Source: Tachypleus tridentatus (taxonomy: Eukaryota > Arthropoda > Merostomata > Xiphosura > Limulidae). Taken from it: 64,000 nucleotides of DNA. Location of the stretch: NCBI RefSeq assembly GCF_004210375.1, contig NC_134833.1:22375396-22439395 (forward strand), read 5' to 3'. Position 1 is the stretch's first letter; the number at the start of each line of letters is the position of its first letter. Both the position numbers and the translations under genes were made by a program. The notes below the pieces were generated by a model that saw only the letters and a list, made by a program, of their open reading frames with translations, was not told where the DNA came from and made no database searches. Of the stretch, positions 61,701 to 64,000 are shown one piece after another.

Positions 61701-62079
61701 AAAATTGTATTTAATAGAAAATAAATATTTGACGAAAACGAAATTACTTTGTTAAAATGTATTTACGTCAAACGTAAAATATTCAAAATTATTTAGAAAG
61801 CTAAGACAAATTGTGTTTAATTGAAGACTGGTTAATTAAAATTATTAAAACATCGCTGACGGAGTGGCTATGCTCGTGCAGGTGACGAACGTGCTAACGA
61901 GCAGGTTGATTTAGCTGTTCTCCATACTATCTGGATGAGGGAGCACAACAGGGTGGCCAGAGTTCTAGCCTATTACAATCCTGGCTGGAATGACGAAATA
62001 TTGTACCAGGAATCACGCCGAATTGTCGGAGCTGAGATGCAACACATTGTCTTCAACGAATTCTTGCCTCTTTTGTTAG
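37217..62079 (+). CDS. Animal haem peroxidase with N-terminal clip-like module (partial, 10 coding exons)
   Basis: Ten GT-AG-bounded exons join in frame for 514 codons; introns are phase 1 except the fourth (phase 2). Order: signal peptide (residues 1-22), polybasic KKRKKRQ (24-30), six-Cys clip-like module (about 55-100), a helical linker, and the start of the peroxidase domain at about 235. By comparison with myeloperoxidase these are visible: Gln303, haem-linking Asp306, distal His307 and calcium ligand Asp308 (AQFLDHD); the calcium loop T-A-F-I-D-A-S (386-392); catalytic Arg452 and haem-linking Glu455 (GDERANEQ). The product should be secreted and use hydrogen peroxide to oxidise substrates. 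The proximal His and C-terminus lie beyond the window. It is closest to arthropod chorion-peroxidase/peroxinectin types; the exact orthologue is unknown. Confidence 0.93.
37286..40676 (+). repeat. Minisatellite of about 63 units, each holding the exon-1 end and 5' splice site
   Basis: Units average about 53 bp: AGAGAAAGAAGCGACAAG, then GTAGGATAACAGTGTTGTG, then a variable TA run and GA run. The first unit overlaps the last bases of the signal-peptide exon, so AAG|GTAGGA-type donors recur about 63 times in the first 3.4 kb of the intron. Some units have GTGGGA instead. TA and GA lengths vary from unit to unit. The minus strand shows long open frames (up to 927 codons) made of this repeat; they are not genes. 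Confidence 0.96.
40677..41560. other. Intronic sequence, nothing recognised
   Basis: Intron 1 of the peroxidase gene; no repeat was recognised. Confidence 0.5.
41565..42115. repeat. 45-bp minisatellite interrupted by a SINE-A
   Basis: About seven units with GTGTTATTGGTCACACGTGT and ATGATTGTTGTACATAAAAC, split by the SINE at 41732-42004. Outer units are more diverged. Confidence 0.85.
41732..42004 (+). mobile_element. SINE-A inserted in a minisatellite
   Basis: Full-length element flanked by CAAAGAGTGT (41722-41731 and 42005-42014), a 10-bp target-site duplication taken from the minisatellite unit. Confidence 0.92.
42116..43195. other. Intronic sequence, nothing recognised
   Basis: No exon with splice signals in frame and no repeat family was seen. 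Confidence 0.45.
43196..43665. repeat. AT-rich degenerate tandem repeat
   Basis: About 18 units of roughly 24 bp around TTATAACCCAAATTTTCATA, with many substitutions and length changes, so an old array. Confidence 0.85.
43973..44260 (+). mobile_element. SINE-A, full length, 12-bp target-site duplication
   Basis: CGATCAGATCGC occurs exactly at 43961-43972 and 44261-44272. The element between runs from GGACCGGCATGGCC to the AAAC tail. A clear guide to the element's ends. Confidence 0.95.
44480..44890. other. Possible transposon remnant
   Basis: GTCCACCTTTGGCGTTAACC and nearby words have the look of an internal Tc1-like segment on the minus strand, but no motif is firm. Treated as uncertain. 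Confidence 0.25.
45476..45620. mobile_element. MITE-like element
   Basis: GC-rich island with imperfect inverted ends: ACAGGGGCTTATAAC then TGTGGGCCC on the left, GGGCCCTACGGATGAGCCCC on the right. No coding capacity. The ends recall hAT-type elements; this is a weak assignment. Confidence 0.4.
45662..45882 (+). mobile_element. SINE-A lacking its head
   Basis: Starts at CGTCGCGCCAAACATGC and runs through a well preserved body to the AAAC tail. Confidence 0.88.
46193..46470 (+). mobile_element. SINE-A, full length
   Basis: GGCCTGGCATGGTCAGGTGG head, GCGGGTTCGAGTCCC, body, AAAC tail. Confidence 0.9.
46471..47125. other. AT-rich intronic sequence
   Basis: Nothing recognised. Confidence 0.45.
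47126..47396. repeat. 41-bp tandem repeat, about 6 copies
   Basis: Units of AATATTGTTAACTTGTCATG then AAATGCTAGTTGTGTATCAA, with small indels in the third to fifth copies. Confidence 0.9.
47642..47892. repeat. 64-bp tandem repeat, 4 almost identical copies
   Basis: Units with AAGGTGTCACACGTCATAAC and CGTAATGTGTTGTGGTCGTG. The copies are the same by eye except at the ends, so the array is recent or kept uniform. It ends 175 bp before exon 2. Confidence 0.95.
48067..48291 (+). CDS. Peroxidase exon 2: clip-like module
   Basis: Acceptor CATTGCAG at 48066; donor GTACTTGATA at 48292, weaker than the others. Encodes residues 31-105. Six cysteines: C, 9 residues, C, 5, C, 14, C, 9, CC. This fits the clip pattern of arthropod immune proteases and related proteins. 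The intron phases on both sides are 1, so this exon could be skipped or shuffled without a frame change. Confidence 0.88.
48740..48972. repeat. 45-bp tandem repeat, 5 copies
   Basis: Units of TATGTGGGCGTCCTTTTGGA then AGTAACTTATGGCTAAAATC. As 45 is a multiple of 3, a minus-strand frame with a 15-residue repeat stays open; it is not a gene. In intron 2. Confidence 0.93.
48973..50233. other. Intron 2 remainder
   Basis: AT-rich; no repeat family or further exon was seen. Confidence 0.45.
50234..50359 (+). CDS. Peroxidase exon 3: linker
   Basis: Acceptor CATCCCTGCCTCAG (ends 50233) is chosen because it keeps phase 1; an AG at 50219 would break the frame. Donor GTAAGAG. Encodes [20 protein letters not shown] and a Leu-rich [11 protein letters not shown], probably helical. 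Confidence 0.8.
51160..51393 (-). mobile_element. SINE-A, full length with deletions
   Basis: Tail TTGTTTTGAATTTCGAGC, shortened body, head GACTATGCCGAGCC. In intron 3 of the peroxidase gene, opposite to transcription. Confidence 0.85.
52122..52248 (+). CDS. Peroxidase exon 4: pro-region
   Basis: Acceptor TCTCTCAACGTAG; donor GTAAGG after GCC AAA AG, so this intron is phase 2. Encodes [20 protein letters not shown] and [10 protein letters not shown], the typical helical stretch before the first peroxidase-domain cysteines. Confidence 0.88.
52971..53179 (+). CDS. Peroxidase exon 5: start of peroxidase domain
   Basis: Acceptor TATTTTCTAG; donor GTAAGC. Encodes [40 protein letters not shown] and RPDYADG, the highly conserved opening of animal haem peroxidases. 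Confidence 0.95.
53290..53415 (+). mobile_element. SINE-B, diverged
   Basis: CCTCCAGTGGTGCAGCAGTA head, GGAGGTTCGATTCCC, AACGCAGCAGGTAG, TTTTGCTAAAACAAAAACAC. In intron 5. Confidence 0.7.
53580..53855 (+). mobile_element. SINE-A, full length
   Basis: GGCCAGGCATGGCTAGG head, CGCGGGTCCGAATCCC, body, tail TAGCTTTGCGCGAAATTC. In intron 5. Confidence 0.9.
54324..55440. repeat. 60-bp minisatellite, about 18 copies, with 120-bp higher-order part
   Basis: Units of GAAGAAATAGATTTAGGTAG, CCGTTTAAAGTAGAAATTTG and TTCTTACAAAACCCCTCAGA. The left two thirds is made of near-identical single units; from about 55020 to 55380 two unit types alternate (TTTAGATAACCG and TTTAGGTAATCG), giving a 120-bp period repeated three times. 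The 60-bp length keeps a 359-codon minus-strand frame and a plus-strand frame partly open. In intron 5. Confidence 0.96.
55695..55865 (+). CDS. Peroxidase exon 6: distal haem side
   Basis: Acceptor TTATTTTATAG; donor GTAGGT. Encodes [20 protein letters not shown] and [16 protein letters not shown]. Gln303, Asp306, His307 and Asp308 sit here. Confidence 0.95.
56183..56362 (+). CDS. Peroxidase exon 7
   Basis: The acceptor TTGTCCACTAG (56182) keeps phase 1; an upstream stop at 56143 excludes a longer exon. Encodes [40 protein letters not shown] and RPLCSLG, all typical of the family. Donor GTAAGC. Confidence 0.92.
56619..56720 (+). CDS. Peroxidase exon 8: calcium loop
   Basis: Acceptor TTAATCAG; donor GTAAGT. 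Encodes [20 protein letters not shown] and [14 protein letters not shown]. Thr386, Phe388, Asp390 and Ser392 match the calcium ligands of myeloperoxidase. Confidence 0.95.
57081..58584 (-). mobile_element. TIR transposon, copy 2 (keeps 3' half of its gene), in intron 8
   Basis: Same family as 23714-25156, inverted: ends share GTAACACAA and TTGTTCCTGG, with inner words TGTGACCTG and the inverse CAGGTCACAAAGG. It holds the C-terminal part of the protein gene, read on the minus strand. It is antisense to the peroxidase gene. Confidence 0.8.
57351..58290 (-). pseudogene. Transposon-encoded protein, C-terminal part
   Basis: Minus-strand pieces in shifted frames. The first (58284 to 58018) reads [57 protein letters not shown]. 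The second (57875 to 57351) reads [60 protein letters not shown] and [14 protein letters not shown]. Between them the frame changes at least twice. From memory these belong to the same multicopy family as 24032-24852. The function is not known to me; a role in transposition is inferred from the terminal repeats. Confidence 0.7.
59618..59731 (+). CDS. Peroxidase exon 9
   Basis: Acceptor CTTTTCTCTTTAG; donor GTAAATCC. Encodes [20 protein letters not shown] and [12 protein letters not shown]. The donor sequence is duplicated 72 bp downstream. Confidence 0.92.
59768..59803 (+). other. Candidate 36-nt cryptic micro-exon
   Basis: GGTTCTTGCAG ends at 59767 and CAG|GTAAATCC recurs at 59804, a near copy of the exon 9 donor region. 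Including the segment would add a stop after five codons. Confidence 0.3.
60044..60363. mobile_element. Inverted SINE-A pair 1
   Basis: A minus-strand SINE-A (60044-60256) is joined directly to a plus-strand SINE-A tail half (about 60258-60363). Tails point outwards, so the two can pair as a hairpin. In intron 9. Confidence 0.85.
60791..61161. mobile_element. Inverted SINE-A pair 2
   Basis: A minus-strand copy (60791 to about 61000) meets a plus-strand copy (about 61001-61161) inside the body, at GTGTGACGGTCAATTCC. The two arms would pair over about 150 bp. In intron 9, 430 bp after pair 1. Confidence 0.88.
61180..61295 (+). mobile_element. SINE-B, diverged
   Basis: CCACAGAGACAGCAGTGAAA, TTGGGTTCGATTTCCC, AACGCAGTAAGTC, GTGGCTTTGCTATAAAATAA. 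In intron 9. Confidence 0.7.
61882..62079 (+). CDS. Peroxidase exon 10: catalytic Arg
   Basis: Acceptor TATGCTCGTGCAG; donor GTAAGG. Encodes [60 protein letters not shown] and LPLLLG, very close to the family. Arg452 and Glu455 are in place. The next exon, expected to carry the proximal His, is outside the window. Confidence 0.96.
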
Positions 62080-62767
62080 GTAAGGAGCATCTTTTAAAAT
62101 ATGAACTATCTTTATTTGGTATTTTAAAGAAATGAGCAACGGTACTTCTTTTCAAGGTTCAGTGAGGTCAGGCTTTTATTGAACGTAGGTTTTTCTGAAA
62201 GGGTTTTCTAAAAATGAAATTATAAGCAGTAAACCATCTTGCACGTGGTACATGTTGCGTCCTTTTTTTGTGATAAAAGACGCAGAATAATTTTATCTCG
62301 TTTTAAATGCTGGTTTAGATTTACGTAAAAGAAAATTCATGTCGAAAGCTGCAGTTTAAACAATTGTAAAACACACATCTGTTAATTACTCGTGAAATAT
62401 AAATATGAAAGTAAGAACACGTTTTTTTATATTTAGAATTGTGTGTGTTTCAGGACCTCTATCTGCTCTTAAATTCCTTTTTCTTTTTAGTTCTAATTTT
62501 TGTTCTAATGATAACTGAAGTTCGATGAGTGATGTATTCTCACCAGTGTTTCCTACTTCAACAGATACCTCTCCTAATAAGGCTACATTTTACAATGTCT
62601 AAATTTTTATCTTTTACTGACTTTTGTTTTTGTTTCTGGCATAGTTTCAGGTAGATAACCTTATCTGAGCGAAGGACATGCTGTTTAGTTACATTCTATT
62701 TCTTTTAAACTACCGTGTTGACTCTAATGCCGCCTGTCGTTATACATGAGTAGCCAATTCAGGATAT
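62080..62767. other. Intron 10, proximal part
   Basis: Nothing recognised before the 35-bp array. Confidence 0.45.
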
Positions 62768-64000
62768 CTAAGTAATATTAACCTTTATATGTTTCAGGAT
62801 ATCTAAGTAATATTAACCTTTATATGTTTCAGGATATCTAAGTAATATTAACCTTTATATGTTTCAGGATATCAAAGTAATATTAACCTTTATATGTTTC
62901 AGGATATTTAAGTAATATTAACCTTTATATGTTTCAGGTAGAGGAGTAATATTAACCTCTATATGTTTCAGGATATCTAAGTAATATTAACCTATATATG
63001 TTTCAGGATGTCTAAGTGATATTAACCTTTATATGTTTCAGGATATCTAAATAATATTAACCTTTATATGTTTCAGGATATCAAAGTAATATTAACCTTT
63101 ATATGTTTCAGGATATCCAAGTAATATTAACCTTTATATGTTTCAGGATATCTAAGTAATATTAACCTTTATATGTTTCAGGATATCTAAGTAATATTAA
63201 CCTTTATATGTTTCAGGTAGAGGAGTAATATTAACCTTTATATGTTTCAGGATATCAAAGTAATATTAACCTTTATATGTTTCAGGTAGAGGAGTAATAT
63301 TAACCTTTATATGTTTCAGGATATCTAAGAAATACTAACCTCTATATGTTTCAGGATATCTAAGTAATATTAACCTTTATATGTTTCATGATATCTAAGT
63401 AATATTAACCTTTATATGTTTCATGATATCTAAGTAATATCAACCTTTATATGTTTCAGGATATCTAAGTAATATTAACCTTTATATGTTTCAGGATATC
63501 TAAGTAATATTAACCTTTATATGTTTCAGGATATTTAAGTAATATTAACCTTTATATGTTTCAGGTAGAGGAGTAATATTAACCTTTATATGTTTCAGGA
63601 TATCTTAGTAATATTAACCTCTATATGTTTCAGGATATCAAAGTAATATTAACCTTTATATGTTTCAGGTAGAGGAGTAATATTAACCTTTATATGTTTC
63701 AGGATATCTAAGAAATACTAACCTCTATATGTTTCAGGATATCTAAGTAATATTAACCTTTATATGTTTCAGGATGTCTAAGTGATATTAAACTTTATAT
63801 GTTTCAGGATATCTAAGTAATATTAACCTTTATATGTTTCAGGATATCTAAGTAATATTAACCTTTATATGTTTCATGATATCTAAGTAATATCAACCTT
63901 TATATGTTTCAGGATATCTAAGTAATATTAACCTTTATATGTTTCAGGATATCTAAGTAATATTAACCTTTATATGTTTCAGGATATTTAAGTAATATTA
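62768..64000 (+). repeat. 35-bp minisatellite of 3' splice-site-like units, more than 30 copies
   Basis: Units of AGGATATCTAAGTAATATTA then ACCTTTATATGTTTC. Read across the junction, each unit gives TATTAAC, a T-rich stretch and TTTCAG|G. A 34-bp variant starting AGGTAGAGGAG recurs at 62937, 63216, 63285, 63563 and 63667. Blocks of units are themselves duplicated. The array runs on past the window end. Confidence 0.96.

Noticed and set aside
62768-64000. CRISPR-like regular spacing
   Set aside because: The whole unit repeats, with no unique spacers, in a eukaryotic intron.

Overview
This is eukaryotic, AT-rich, intron-rich, repeat-dense DNA. Many copies of tRNA-derived SINEs and the style of the one host gene suggest an arthropod, most likely a chelicerate; I recall the ~280-bp SINE from horseshoe-crab sequences, but that is memory and was not checked. 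No virus-like element is recognised. The DNA transposons present are Tc1-type and one other terminal-inverted-repeat (TIR) family.

Layout. Positions 1-1316 are a 67-bp minisatellite. From about 1.3 to 26 kb the window is gene-poor: scattered SINEs (three related families, called A, B and C here), a decayed Tc1-type transposon with long repeat-in-repeat ends (19078-20618), and a nest in which a second Tc1-like relic (21902-25324) holds a chimeric SINE (22109-22464) and another TIR transposon (23714-25156). A minisatellite lies at 25440-26035. At 26.6-26.9 kb there is a candidate promoter with a kappaB-like site, a TATA-like box and a good splice donor.

The one convincing host gene is on the + strand: an animal haem peroxidase of the chorion-peroxidase/peroxinectin type. 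Its signal-peptide exon is at 37208-37307 and its last visible exon ends at 62079. Ten coding exons give 514 codons: signal peptide, polybasic motif, a clip-like six-cysteine module, and the N-terminal part of the peroxidase domain. The catalytic Gln, distal His and catalytic Arg, the haem-linking Asp and Glu, and the calcium site are all present. The proximal-His part lies beyond the window.

The most unusual feature is the set of tandem arrays in and around this gene. Intron 1 opens with about 63 tandem copies (3.4 kb) of a unit that contains the end of the signal-peptide exon together with its 5' splice site. The intron after the last visible exon ends the window with more than 30 copies of a 35-bp unit that looks like a whole 3' splice site: branch point, pyrimidine stretch and CAG. 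Other arrays at 1-1316, 27225-27715 and 54324-55440 carry weaker acceptor-like motifs. The introns also hold SINEs, including two inverted SINE pairs, and a second copy of the TIR transposon.
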